Below are positions 24,153 to 36,460 of a stretch of DNA of 64,000 nt, piece by piece (the stretch's first letter is position 1; every line of letters begins with the position of its first letter). A program made the translations under genes and the position numbers. Source of the stretch: Nautilus pompilius (lineage: Eukaryota; Mollusca; Cephalopoda; Nautilida; Nautilidae); contig JACATO010000304.1 in assembly GCA_018389105.1 (NCBI GenBank), positions 2,294,001 to 2,358,000 on the forward strand, read 5' to 3'. The notes under the pieces were generated by a model. The model ran no database searches and was not told the origin of the DNA. It worked only from the letters and a program-made list of their open reading frames with translations.

Positions 24153-25740
24153 CAGGAATAGCTCGACTTACGTAAGGGTTACATCCCAGTCAGCTAGGTA
24201 GGTCGATTTTTACGTAAGTCGAACTCGCACGTACAGGAAGACCTTGAGTTACGTAATACGCGACTTACGTAAACAATTCTCGAAGCTCAAAATTTACGTT
24301 ACGTTAGCAGAGCGCTGCTGCTGTCGCTCAACTTACGCAGTGATCTCTCTCGCAAGCAGCGCGGACAGATTCTCTTGTTAGACACTACGCATAAAGCATC
24401 TTGTGCTCGAAAGTTTTCGTTTCCTCGTGATTTATTCGCCCTAACTATAACTGGAAAAAACGCACTAAAATAGACTTTGATAAAGAAATATGAAGAAGGA
24501 CCATCTTTATCAGCTATTGCACGTGAACTAGGTTTTTCGGTGTCGACACTGAAAACTATAGTTAGAGATGCTGTCCGCATTGAAGAACGTGAAAGGATCT
24601 GCACCTCTAAACTCTACAATAATAACGAAACAACGTGCTGGTGCTATCTATGAAATGGAAAAATTGCTTACCGTGTGGATGGAAGACCAGATACAAAGGC
24701 GTGTTCCATTAAGCCTTTATGCGACCAGGAAAGAGCACGAAGCCTTTACGCAGACATTAGTGAAAAGCACGCGAGTGGCTAGCAATGGTTGGTTTTGTAG
24801 ATTTAAAAAACGTGCTGGTTTTCATAATGTTAAAGTGAGTGGTGCGGCTGCTAGTGGCAATGTTAATGCAGCTGGAAAGTATCCCAATGTGTTGAAAGAA
24901 ATAATTGAAAAAGGTATACGGCACAACAAGTGTTCAATGTTGATGAAACATGGGTTATTTTGGAAAAAAGGGCCTAGCCGCATGTAAATTTCAGTGGAAG
25001 AGAAAACGATGCAAGGGTTCAAAGCAGCGAAGGATAGACTAACGCTTTTATTTGGGGGCAAATGCGGCTGGTGACTTTAGGTTTAAATCATTGCTTGTTT
25101 ACCATTCCGAGAACCCACGTGCGTTCAGAGGGATCAGTAAGGCAACGCTTCCCGTTCATTATCGTTCAAATCCAAAAACATGGATTTTTTGTAGTACGTG
25201 TGCTGTATATTTACACGTGTATGCTAGACGATTCCGACTTACGTAAGTCGAGGTCTTCCTGTGCACGGTATCTTACATAAGCAGAGAGGTAGGCAGTAAA
25301 CAATTTCTCCATTTCGGCGATCACTCCAGTAATTTGTTTCGTTATCACCATAGATTCCATGGGGGCAGATCCTTTTACGTGTTCTTTAATGCGGTCTTTT
25401 TTTTCACTGTCGTGTTGACCGTCGACACAGCCATGCCCAGACCACGCGCAATGGAAGGCAAAGTTTGCCCGTCTTCATATTTCTTTATTTTCTCAAGCAT
25501 AATCACCTTACGCTTCTTTGGAGAACCAGTCGCACTAGCATCACTTACACACTTTGGCACCATGGATTGCAATGGAAAAATTCACGTAAAAATGAAAAGA
25601 AGATTTAAGCACAACTAAACTCACTTGATGGATACTGACGCACAACCGACAGCACGGGAGAGGGATGCTAGCCGACTAACACACTCAGATCCCAGCACGC
25701 ATTACTCCGTGGCTTAAAGTAGTACCTACTCATAACCAGG
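24153..25740 (-). mobile_element. Tigger/pogo relative, inverted and split by a second Tigger
   Basis: Its 3' end, in minus sense, would be CAGGAATAGCTCGACTTACG at 24153 after TA. On the other side of the inner element the minus strand encodes a Tigger N-terminus between about 25270 and 25572: the helix-turn-helix IARGLGMAVSTVNTTVKKK, then HVKGSAPMESMVITKQ and EMEKLFTAYLSA. It stops exactly where the inner element begins. The 5' terminal repeat was not found, so the right limit is approximate. Confidence 0.5.
24234..25261 (+). mobile_element. Tigger/pogo element with broken transposase
   Basis: The ends are near-perfect inverted repeats: CAGGAAGACCTTGAGTTACG at 24234 and, reading inward from 25261, CAGGAAGACCTCGACTTACG. 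The left flank is TA; the right flank is TG. The plus-strand transposase begins with a helix-turn-helix (IARELGFSVSTLKTIVRDA, about 24505-24570). After a frameshift it runs in one frame from about 24590 to 24987 (VKGSAPLNSTIITKQ, SNGWFCRFKKRAGFH), ending near MLMKHGLFWKK, the equivalent of the 'DETGLFWK' catalytic block. Fragments of the core follow (LTLLFGGNAAGDF). It is shortened, with the distal catalytic part lost. Confidence 0.75.
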
Positions 25741-25870
25741 TATCCATACGTAGCGCTACGGAACATTTTTAACATATCTTGAATTTTGAGGCATTTATTT
25801 ATTTAGTTGTTTGTATAATTTTAATTTTTACTGTTATAACGGTCATGCTTGTTATATGCACCAGTATATT

Positions 25871-27441
25871 TACAAGTGCATATAAAAAAAATTAGAATAA
25901 TGTGGAAGACTTCATTTTTTTCCGTAATTTAATTAAAACTGAAACTTTCATATATTCTAGATTCATTACACATAAAGTGAAATATTTCAAGCCTTTTTTG
26001 TTTTAATTTTGATGATTACAGCTTACAGCTCATGAAAATCAAAAATCCACTATCTCAAAATATTAGAATATTTCATAAGATCAATAATAAAAAAAGGATT
26101 TATAATATAGAAATGTCGAACTTCTGAAAAGTATGTTCATTTATGCACTCAATACTTGGTCTGGGCTCCTTTGGCACGAATCACTGCATCAATGGGGCGT
26201 GGCATGGAGGCGATCAGCCTGTGGCACTGCTGAGTGTTATGGAAGCCCAGGTTGCCTTGATAGCGGTCTTCAGTTCGTCTGTATTGTTGGGTCTGGTGTC
26301 TCTCATCTCCCTCTTGACAATACCCCATAGATTCTCTATGGGGTTCAGGTCAGGCGAGTTGGCTGGCCAATCAAGCACAGTAATACCATGGTCAGAAAAC
26401 CAGTTACTAGTAGTTTTGGCACTGTGGGAAGGTGCCAAGTCCTGCTGGAAAAGGAAATCAGCATCTCCATAAAGCTTGTCAGCAGACGGAACATGAAGTG
26501 TTCTAAAATCTCTTGGTAGACGGCTGCGTTGACTTTGGACTTGATAAAACACAGTGGACCAACACCAGCAGATGACATGGTACCCCAAATCATCACTGAC
26601 TGTGGAAACTTCACAATGGACTTCAAGCAACTTGGATTCTGTGCCTCTCCACTCTTCCTCCGGACTGTGGGACCTTGATTTCCAAATGAAATGCAAAATT
26701 TACTTTCATCTGAAAAGAGGACTTTGGACCACTGAGCAACGGTCCAGTTATTTTTCTCCTTAGCCCAGGTAAGACTCTTCTGACGTTGTCTCTGGTTCAG
26801 GAGTGGCTTGACACTAGGAATGCGACACTTGTAGCCCATTTCCTGGACACGTCTGTTTGTGGTGGCTCTTGATGCACTGACTCCAGCCTCAGTCCACTCC
26901 TTGTGAAGCTCTCCAAGTTCTTGAATCGGCTTTGCTTGACAATCCTCTCAAGGTTGCGGTCATCCCTCTTGCTTGTGCACCTTTTTCCTACCACACTTTT
27001 CCCTTCCAGTCAACTTTCCATGAATATGCTTTGATACAACACTCTGCGAACAGCCAGCCTTTTCAGCAATGACCTTCTGTGGCTTACCCACCTTGTCGAG
27101 GGTGTCAATGAGTGTCTTCTGGACAACTGTCAAGTCAGCAGTCTTCCCCATGATTGTGGTTGTGTGTACTGAACCAGACTCAGAGATTCATGGTATTTAT
27201 ATTGCATAAACAGTGATTTACTCAAACTCGAAATGGAATATTCTAATATTTTGAGATACGTTTTTTTTCTATTTTTTTATCTGTAGGCCGTAATTATCAA
27301 AATTAAAATTTAAATATGTTCGAAACATTTTAGTTTACATGTAATGAGTGTAGAATATATGCAATTTTCACTTTCTGAAATAACTGACAAAAAATATTGA
27401 ACTCTTCCACGATATTCTAATTTTTTTTAGATGCACCTGTA
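25871..27441 (-). mobile_element. Fish-type Tc1 element with long inverted repeats
   Basis: The element is about 1.57 kb. Its ends are related inverted repeats (tacaagtgcatataaaaaaa on the left; the reverse of the right end starts tacaggtgcatctaaaaaaa), with TA at both borders. Inverted matches continue inward for about 200 bp: ATCTCAAAATATTAGAATAT at about 26053 and its complement at about 27238. This is the arrangement of Tc1 elements with IR/DR-type ends. One minus-strand transposase fills the middle. The terminal and internal sequences strongly resemble Tc1 elements that are abundant in teleosts. Confidence 0.88.
26130..27151 (-). pseudogene. Tc1 transposase, frameshifted but with all catalytic blocks
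   Basis: Reading from 27151 leftwards, successive frames (26960-27151, 26797-26994, 26345-26839, 26214-26696) give a full Tc1 transposase. The N-terminal paired-like DNA-binding domain starts MGKTADLTVVQKTLIDTL and has EKAGCSQSVVSKHIHGK. The catalytic domain has VLFSDESKFCISFG (first D), FQQDLAPSHSAK (second D) and SPDLNPIENLWGIVKREM (third acidic residue, E). The sense order is complete; a few small indels break the frame. All three catalytic acids are visible. It is not expected to be active as it stands. Confidence 0.92.
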
Positions 27442-27599
27442 TATGCTGACATTTGATATTTTAATTATCAAATGAATATATTTGTTCTATTATAGATGTA
27501 ATATGTTTTTATTATTTCTGATATGCTGCAATATCCTTTATTTATACTGCTTAGTGGAAAATATCCTATTTTGAGCAGTAAAACCCTCATTCTTTTTTT

Positions 27600-30155
27600 T
27601 CCATTTGTTTATAAAACCCAGATTGCATCACGTGATTATCGGTCTGGGGCAACAAAGAGAAAAGCTAAAGCAACAAGAGAATCAGAGGCAAAGAAGCAGC
27701 AAGGTGCCTTAGATAAATTAATTAATATCATTGGAAATCAAAAGAGGAAAAGTACAGCTCCTGACACAAGAATTCAAAGATGCAGATGCTGAGCTGTCTG
27801 GAGAACTTGCTCAGGCTGAGTGTAGTCCTGACCATGAGAATGAGAAGACAGCTGTGTGAAAAAGAACCTGATAAACACCAGTTAGATAGGGACCTAAAGG
27901 AAGAAGTACAGCTACATCAGTCTGGTGAAAGCTCACCTGACACTGAATCTGTTAAGACCATATTAACTCCAGATCCTGCAACTTGGCCAAAGCAACTGTC
28001 ACAACTGGACAGAGACTATTTGATTAAAACTGGTCCACTAACAAAAAAAAAAATTATGATGAAGATAATAAAATATATCCAGTACAGATGGCAGGAGGTT
28101 TACATCATCTAGCTGCTTCAAAATTCTCAGGAATAGGGAAAGGGTTGAGCGCACCTGGCTTGTATATTCAAGGATTAATGATCCTGTTTACTGTTTCTGC
28201 TGTAAATGTTTTAGTCAAAAATTGGGTCAGCTTTCTTCTGATGGGCTGCATGATTGGAAGCATTCAGGTGATAGTCTTAAAACTCATGAGTCATCGGATG
28301 GTCATGTGTATTGTATGAAACAGTGGTATGAGTTAAAAGGTAGATTAATTGCAAAAAACAACTATTGATGCATTAGCGCAGTCTCAATTGCAGCTAGAAA
28401 CTGACTACTGGAGAAAAATACTTTATCGTCTGCTATCGATTATTCAGTTCTTAGCTGAGTGAAATCTAGTTCTACGTGGAACTGGAGGTGTTGAAACACT
28501 TGGAGACGTTCATAGTGGTAATTTTGGGGGGCAAGTTGAGCTTATGGCAAAATATGACCAAGTTATGTCAGAGCACATCAGGCGTATCAAAAATAGAGAA
28601 GTTCGTGACCATTATCTAGGAAAAATATTCAAAATGAATTCATTTAATTGATCTCGAGTCATATATCGAAAAAAATCATGAGCTTAGTTTAAAAATCTGT
28701 ATACTACTCTATGATCCTTGACTGTACCCCAGAATTAAGTCACAAAGAACAGATGTCACTTATCCTTAGGATGGTCACTGTAGGAGAGATCGAACCTGTG
28801 GCTGAAGAGCATTTTGTAGGATACATAGATGTCAAAGACCCTAGTGGTGCTGGATTGACTGAGCCTCTTTTTGAAAAAGTTAAAGATCTGAATTTATCAT
28901 TAGTTAACTGTAGGGATCAGGGATATGATAATGGTTCAAATATGAAGAAAAGAGACTTATAGACCTAAAGCCATTTACATTCCCTGTGGATATCATAGTT
29001 TAAACTTGGTTTTATGTGATGCAGCTAAGTCATGCAGGACACCATCAACTTATTTTGGAAATTTACATCGAGTTTATGGTCTTTTTGCATCTTCAAGTAA
29101 AAGATGGAGTATACTGACTTCTGCAGTGAAAATTCCATCTGAAACTCGCTCGATGGGAGAGTCGCATTGCTAGTGTAAAAGTCGTACGTTTTGAAGCTTC
29201 TGCAGTTTGTAATGCGATTACTGCATATCCCCACCCTTGACAGAGTAACTTGTGCTGAGTTCTAATGGTTTTTTGGCTGAGCTACGGTTATTTACATTCC
29301 TTTCCTTCTTAGCACAGTTATCTGGTATGACATCCTCTCCTGTCACAAATAAATAGTAGGCTTATGCAAAGTATAGATATGCAGTTAGATGTTGCAGTGG
29401 AATTACTGAAAGTTAATCTGGAATTTATGACTGAGTATAGAGATCAAGGTTTGTAAAAGTTGCTGAAATCAATGCTGAGACGTTTGATGACCCTTCTGAG
29501 GTGATATTTCCAGAGCAACGTGTGGGAAAGAGGTGCAGGCTTTCTCTGGATGAGATATCAGATGAGCCTTTACTTGACCCAAAAGACAACTTAAGTTCTT
29601 TGATGTTATGGTGGATAAAACAATTGACCAACTAAATGAGAGATTTAAACAAATGGTGAGTTTAGGGACAATTATGGATTCATATTTGACATTAATTCAT
29701 TGGCCAAAATGAATGATGATAACATTGAAAAGGATGCAAAGCTGTATTTTTACACCTTGAGGAAGAAAGATTCTGCAAATATGATGAGTGATGACTGAAA
29801 TCAAGAGTTTTTTAGATTACATAATCAACCTCAAGAAAATTGCACAGCTTTGGAATTACTTAAGTTTATTTATAATTGTAATATTCAAGATGTATATCCA
29901 AATTTGTGTGTAGTACTTCGCATTCTTCTCGCTGTACCGGTAACAGTTGCGTCTGCTGAGAGGGCATTTTCAAAACTGAAAATTATGAAACGTTATCTGC
30001 GCTCTGCCACGCCACAAGTTCGCCTACTTGGATTAGCGATGATTTCAATTGAAAATAAAATTGGAAGAGAGTTAGATCATAGTGATCATATTGAGGACTT
30101 TGCATCCCAGGAGGCTCAAAGTTGTATTTCAATAGACTGTAAGCAATGTCTTTGA
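27600..30155 (+). pseudogene. zf-MYM/TTF-type hAT transposase (ZMYM1-like) relic
   Basis: Blocks in order on the plus strand: a basic N-terminus (RSGATKRKAKATRESEAKKQ, about 27640); a TTF/zf-MYM zinc-binding region near 28180-28310 (DPVYCFCCKCF then GLHDWKHSGDSLKTHE); a DUF4371-type core with GGVETLGDVHSGNFGG, ILDCTPELSHKEQMSLILRM and NCRDQGYDNGSNM; and the C-terminal dimerisation block VTVASAERAFSKLKIMKRYL near 29950. Several frameshifts and stops interrupt it, but about 850 residues' worth can be followed. Such hATs are the source family of ZMYM-like host proteins. The right end is probably near 30415. The left arm may lie beyond the Tc1 and Tigger insertions. Confidence 0.85.
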
Positions 30156-30479
30156 TTCGTCAGTGAACTGATTATCAGTTTGTTTTGTTATGATATCCTC
30201 GTGCACTGCACCATTTTCTTTTTTAAATTTGATTTTGTAAGAACAGAATTTAACTTTTTGTTATTTTCACAGCTACATCACGGGTTGAGAAAAATTAGAA
30301 TAAAATCAGTAATATCAGAACTGCTAAGTTGCTGATATGTTATAAAAATCTCATTTCCGAGGAGCGCCCCCAATGACTCTCTTGCCCAGTGCCCCAAGAA
30401 CTCTAAGGCCACCAGTGATGATAGTAATAAAAGTATGAATCACTGCTTATATCTGGATTTTTGGCTGTTATAATCATTA

Positions 30480-32060
30480 AAGGCAATGCGATTCTTGGAG
30501 CTGGATTACACGCTATGCCAAGTACACTATGACGTAGGGTCTCAAGACAAAGGGGCCCCAAAATATTTAAAACAATATTTCCGATGTTTATAAATAGTTA
30601 AGGCATCATGTCCAGTTACAGTCGCTACATGAGTAGGACTAAAAAACGGAAATTGCAACAAAAAAAAAGAGAGGAATCGGTGCAAAATTTATAGAGAATT
30701 GACAATTTTTTTTTCGGAAAAAGACCGAAGGTTAGCAAGGGCAAAAAGCAACATGATGGTGAGTTAGAGACAGTGGAAGAACCATCAGGTAAAAGTGCAT
30801 ATCTAAGAGAGGAAGAAACCAACACATTGTACCTGAAGATCTTCGACTGTGACCGAAAACTTTAACGTTCGCAGGTGATTTTCTGTTCAACAAAAGTCTC
30901 GCCCTGCTGCTACAATGTACATGGTCTCCTGGGAAATTTGCGCAGAGAACAAAGTAATCGCAATAAACACGACTTTAAAACATCTTATCAAAGAAGAGCA
31001 AACGGTAGCTGTACCACCGGAACTACTAATTCTCGGGAAACGCGTGCAAGCTGCTTTCACTCGGCAGTTCCGCTAGAGACGGTTTTTAGTGGTTGGAGTA
31101 ATTTTGTAAAAATGTTTGAATCATCGTGAAAGAAGTGAAGAACATCGCGAAGCTTAAGTGGCACCAGTGTCCTAAAAAAAAAAAGAAAAATATGGAAATT
31201 TTCTTGGAGTCTGGAAGTCTTAGCTCAGATCGGCCCTTTCTTGCTGAGCGCAGCGCAACGTACTGGCGGTGGAAAGACGAGCTACTTGTCCCCTGCAGCA
31301 TGTTTTTAGATACTTCAGCTTTGATGAAGTGCGGACAGCCGAGTAATTCTCGATTTCCGTGGATTTCGCTCAGTTCATCTGACTTTAAATGTAAGGTTTA
31401 TCGGTTTGAGCGGGAAATCCGCAGATCGATTTACGGGAAATTAAAATGGCCACATTCTACCATTGAAATCCTCGTCAACTGCCCGATGGCACTGATGTGC
31501 GGAGTCGACGTGAGCGCTGCGTTTGAATTATGAGCAGTATTACGACATGCCCGTTAACATGTCAGAAGATGAGGATGGAAATACTGAGACGGACACACGG
31601 CTCAGACTTGCAAACAAAAAGAGTAGTCTAAATGCTGAAGTCATGTGAATTCTGTGAGATAAAATGTTTTAAAGATCGAGCATAGACATTCTAAATGCAA
31701 CTGCACTGTTTTCTTTGTTGGAGAATTGCATCAAATAAATGAGAGATAATTTTGAAATAGAATCCGAGGCGAAAATTCTCATGTTTGATGTATCTGAGAC
31801 ACATTCAGAAAATTTTGAAAGGAAAAAACATCGTAAATGACATGCTGATGACAGGATATTCGAGAGTGTAAGTCTTAGTCTTTCTGAAATATTCCGAGTG
31901 TACACTTTTCTTGTAATCATTGACCAGGTGCTCACTCCTCTGCATCATTGCAAGACTGCATATCACCATATTTCAAAGAACTTTGGTTTTCTGTCATCTT
32001 TGGCTGCAAAGAACACCCATAAACTAAAGAGTAATGTTGGAAAACACATTTAAAAGTTAG
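30480..32060 (+). pseudogene. Second zf-MYM-type hAT relic, strongly decayed
   Basis: A basic N-terminus is seen near 30610-30690 (SRTKKRKLQQKKREESVQNL). A possible zinc-finger-associated block GWSNFVKMFESS lies near 31095. The C-terminal part occurs near 31690-32050: ALFSLLENCIK, later SLSEIFRVYTFLVIIDQVLT and HHISKNFGFLSSLAAKN, matching the region before the hAT dimerisation domain. The open frame at 31126-31533 inside it has no recognisable domain and may be mere decay. The family call rests on the ends and is an inference. Confidence 0.5.
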
Positions 32061-33899
32061 AACTGAAAGTAAAAAGCTCAATTTAATAATTTATAATATT
32101 AAGAGGCCACAGAAATCTGGTTGCTATAAAAGCCTTTTCGTAACTTAATCCGGCCATGGTGATTCATACTACTATAAAAGCTATTTTTTTTCAGCACTTT
32201 AATGTTTGCCTTTTTTATTACTATATTTATTTGTTAAGATATTATAAATTTATAACTAACTTTGTCCTTTCGCCACAACAAAATCTATTTTCAAAAAATC
32301 ATAATCATAGCTTCACACTGTACTTATGACGGCTTCTAAATGTTTTCTCTCAAATATTTCTGAGTCAAACTTGTTGTCCTCAGAATTCATGTATTTACGT
32401 GTTAAATTTTAAATAGTCTCATTTTCTACTTCCTTTAAGTATGTGGAAGACAAATCAGTACACGCTTAATACGTCAACGTGACATTATTATGAAAATTAA
32501 GCAAGTTTACTTCGACAGTATCAAGCAAAATTAGACAATTCTATGGCTATGAAAACTTTTGGCCTTGGCTGTAATCGCTGGCTGTGCATTTTCCTGATAT
32601 GCATTAACTTAAAAATTCGAATGTCTTCGAAAATGGCCGACTGCAGACAACGTTGTGCTTATAGGTGGCGTGGCGAACGTTACTTTCCAAAGCTTCGATC
32701 AGCCAGTTTGAAACCACGGTGTAAGACTGAATAAAAACATTAGTAAAATTCCATGGATTTAAAAGACGTCCAACAGAAGTCTCTAATCTTTTCTTCGCGG
32801 CACATATCGTATGGAGATATTTTTGAAAAGGTTTGATGGCTGAACTATGTCACGTATATATTTTTAAACCAGAAGCCCATCAACTTCAAAGAAGTTAATC
32901 GACGCTCGTTATGTTATTCGTTTAAAGCCATTTGTTGAGGATGTATACAATTTTCAAAGTATCCTATATCAAGCTGAATTCAACAAAAGCAACTAATAGT
33001 GTACTCAAATCTCAATTTCGTCAGTTATAATCAGTTAACAGTATGTTTTGATAACAATAGATCAATAAAAGAGTCCGAATATTTTGTAAGCCTTCTGACA
33101 TAATTTCTGTTTAATCTATATTTCTGCCTTGCTATTTTTTAAAGTTTCCTTCATTTGCGTTTAAGCTAATTTTCATTTTAATTTACTTTTGTTTTTATCT
33201 CGATTGCAGAGAGCACCAGGTTGTTATAAAATACTATATATCTAGAAAAGAGTCACAAGAAAATATCGATTTCCTTGTCACGTTCGATTTTGCCCGGATT
33301 AAGCAGAACACGACCACTAAATATACCGATATTATGTTTCTTTTGTGTCAAAAAGCATAACTTTAGAAATTTGATTTTAAAAATAAAGTAATCATGTGTT
33401 TCTATTAAATAAATGAAGTATTTCATTGTAGTTTTGAAAATAGAATTACTCACGAGAAACAAAATGTAAGGGAAGGTGCAATTAAAGAAAATGTGGAGAC
33501 GAGAAATATCCTGTTGAATGAATCTACGCCGAAGAAAGACGGTTGGAAGATGTGACGTCATTACTCCTGCGTCCCTCATCAGTATCGCTCTAAACCGCTT
33601 TCACTTACTAAAATTTTGATGACTTTGCTCTCTTAAAAATCCATGGCAACACGAAATATACCTTTTGGCTCTAGAAAACGGCGTGTTTACAAATAGCGAT
33701 TTGATTTGTTGACGGGTCCTCGGATCTGACTTTTTAAAGAGGACAGTCTCAGAAAAACGAGCTGAGCCATTTACCACACATCAGGGCTGGCTGCTGGATA
33801 ATCGCGAGACGCAGAAGTTGGAGAATGGCCAGATTCATCATACTCTTCAGTTTAATTTAAGACGTATGATTTCCCTTAACTGCCATCGCTGTGTATGAT
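32061..33899. other. Intergenic sequence, no gene recognised
   Basis: Moderately AT-rich with frequent CpG. Open frames are short and without domains. No terminal repeats were noticed. Confidence 0.4.
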
Positions 33900-34720
33900 A
33901 ACCGGGAAAAGAAGCAAAATGGTAGCTGGTCGGTGCTTCAGGCAGCTAAAATGAAGGGATGCAGGCTCACTTTGGGCACTGTGGATAAGCTTATCCGTAA
34001 AGGAAATAACAACAAATGAAAAAAACGTGAGACCAGTTCCTTATCGCTAAAAGAAAAGGGGGATGTGGACGAAAGCGAAAGACAGAGAACACTTCGTCCT
34101 TTGAAAACCAGTGACACGCTAAAAAAAACAAATGGCCGATGCTGGGTGGCGTTCACGTGGCATAGGAAAGAACTGCTGATGAGCGGTGTGGGCTGAAAGA
34201 AACCAGCCATGAACAGAGACTGGAGAAAGGAGCTTTTTTTCTGAAGAAAATGATTTCGGAGTTAACGAATTCGGTATTTTCGTCGGGCCAGCGGGAACGC
34301 ACCCACAGCTGTGGGTTCTGAGACAGTTTCTCTCTCCGTGGAACAGTGAGAGGCGTATTCACGTTCTAGAGAGAAGAGTGATTCCTGGAATGACCACGCA
34401 CGCGCTCTACCCAGATGATGACGTAATGTTTCAGCAGGGTCTTTCACCCTGCCACACATCAAGATCTGTTAAGAATATTTTCAGATAAAACAGAGGAGAA
34501 TGCTTAGACCGGCCCCAGGTCAGAGAATCTCTGGGCAAATTGCGAAGTGAGTCTGACAGAATTAGGTTTTACTAGAAAAGGAGAAAATATTTCCTGTTGT
34601 CGACCGTATTTGGTTGTGGGACCGTAAAATCAAAAGTATATGTGAAGATTCCGAAGACTCTGGGCCAAAATGTGTAGCCGAATTTATTAAGGCAAGGGGT
34701 GGACATATTCCGTATTAAAT
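33900..34720 (+). mobile_element. Decayed mariner/Tc1-type transposase relic
   Basis: Two blocks are convincing. DVMFQQGLSPCHTSRSV near 34415 equals the 'FQQDLAPCHTSRS' motif, with the catalytic D replaced by G. FIKARGGHIPY near 34680 equals the conserved 'ARGGHTKY' C-terminus before the stop. The intervening 'WPA-SPDLNPIEN' block is not readable. Upstream, GSWSVLQAAKMKGCRLTLGT near 33920 could be the DNA-binding part. Ends were not found. Confidence 0.45.
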
Positions 34721-34789
34721 CTTGTACGATGATAAGTATAGTTGAATAAACGTTACTTCAACAAAACAATTGTGTGTTCACATTAATTT

Positions 34790-36452
34790 TCATTGTAGTG
34801 TGGACAAGATTGGAAATCCTGCTTTGCGTAATTGCAGCCCTTGGCACAGGAAGAAGGTTTGTCGGGACATTTTTAGCACCGATCGTTCGAGAATCTGCTT
34901 AACAGGATTAGTGTCCGGCATTGGCCAAAATGGCAGAGTTTTTATGCTCTGACTTTATTTCAATCTTTGAGTTGCACAAGTGGTGTTAGCTGGAACACCA
35001 TCTTCCATAAAAATACCAAACTACCATGACTGAACAAATGACCATTGTCGTGGACGGGGAAAATAGTCCTGTTCGGGAGAATGTCGCTGTATGCAGGCCG
35101 CCATATTTAGCCATAGCTTACAGATAGTGGTCGGGGGTGACAGGTAATTTTGTTAAACTATCTGATAGCTAAACACCTGCACATTTCAAAGGGAAAGAGG
35201 GCATGAGAGCATCTGTGTTTCCCACTGCAGTCGACAACTGACATTGCGTAGACTGCGAGGTAACTTCCATTGCGCTACATGCTGCGGAGATAGGGTCTAA
35301 TGGCTCCCGTAGCCACATCTGCAGTCATTGTCGGGGTTAGATTTTCACAACACAAAGTGTCGACTGTATTGGCTTTGGAAATCTAAGACATGAAAGGAGT
35401 CTTACGGATGAACTGGACAGTCACTCTGCTGAAAGTCGACAGCGGAATATTCTGTGCCTTAGAGATTTCCCGTTGGCTCCTATTGGTTGGCTAACTATGC
35501 AACCCCTCTCAACGTGCATTTCCCTGGCCGTACAAACAACTTGCAATTACGCGATTATAATAGAACTGGAATGAAGTATTTAAGTCTCACAGTTCTCCTG
35601 TTTACTTTTGCCAAATGTCTGCATATAAGGGACACTATATACAACAAAATCAATGTTACTATGCAGTTAACTGGCCTTCGTCGAACTCTTGCAATATTTG
35701 ATGGAGAGAGAGGTATTTTGTTTGAACTAATATCTTTTTAAAGTGTATACGTTGCCAGGGATCATTAAAAGCGACAAAACCAACTCTCTGAAATATCGTG
35801 AATGCTGCTACATTTTATTTGCTGTGTAATGATATCGCCTCGCACGCGTTAAACTGCTATCAATACCACCACAAGTAGTTCTAGCACCTCAGCCATTGTT
35901 GCCACCCAACTACCAATTCTTCCATCTAAAGGGTGATTTGAACTTGCTAAATAAACCAGGGCACGTAACATGTACCTGATAATTTGACAGTAGAACCTCA
36001 CTGGAGTTTCCAGCCCTTTTTGTGAACCTTTCTTGTATTTTTCAATGAGTCTCTGTGCTTATTGACTTCTCTTTTCGGTAAAAAAAAAGTATGTTCTCGT
36101 AAATTGATACTTTAATCGAACTCAACTACAGTAGTCAGTAGCGATCTGCGTTTTTCTTAATATTGGTTAAGAAATAAATGTGACATTTAACTATCACACT
36201 GTACGTGTGAAATGGTATAGTTCATTTTAATTTCTGTTTTTTTTTTTAATGTTATTGTTGTGGTTACAACTGTTGTATATTGATTACCGTCGTTGAGCGT
36301 TCGCCTTATGAGGTTTCATTTTTTTACGAAAGATTCTCCATTATCATGAAATACTGCCAGCAGGGGAGGTAATCGTGGAATTCTTATTGGCGCTGTAGAT
36401 GGTATCTTTACTCATCGAGTTATTCTGGAAATTTGTTAGCGACGGCACTATA
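34790..36452. other. Intergenic sequence, no gene recognised
   Basis: CpG-rich relative to the window, with several short open frames (for example 35487-35741) that show no domain. Probably old repeat debris. Confidence 0.35.
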
Positions 36453-36460
36453 CGTATGAC

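Noticed and set aside
31126-31533. 135-codon open frame, plus strand
   Set aside because: No recognisable domain, and it lies between two parts of a decayed zf-MYM hAT. More likely part of that relic or chance.
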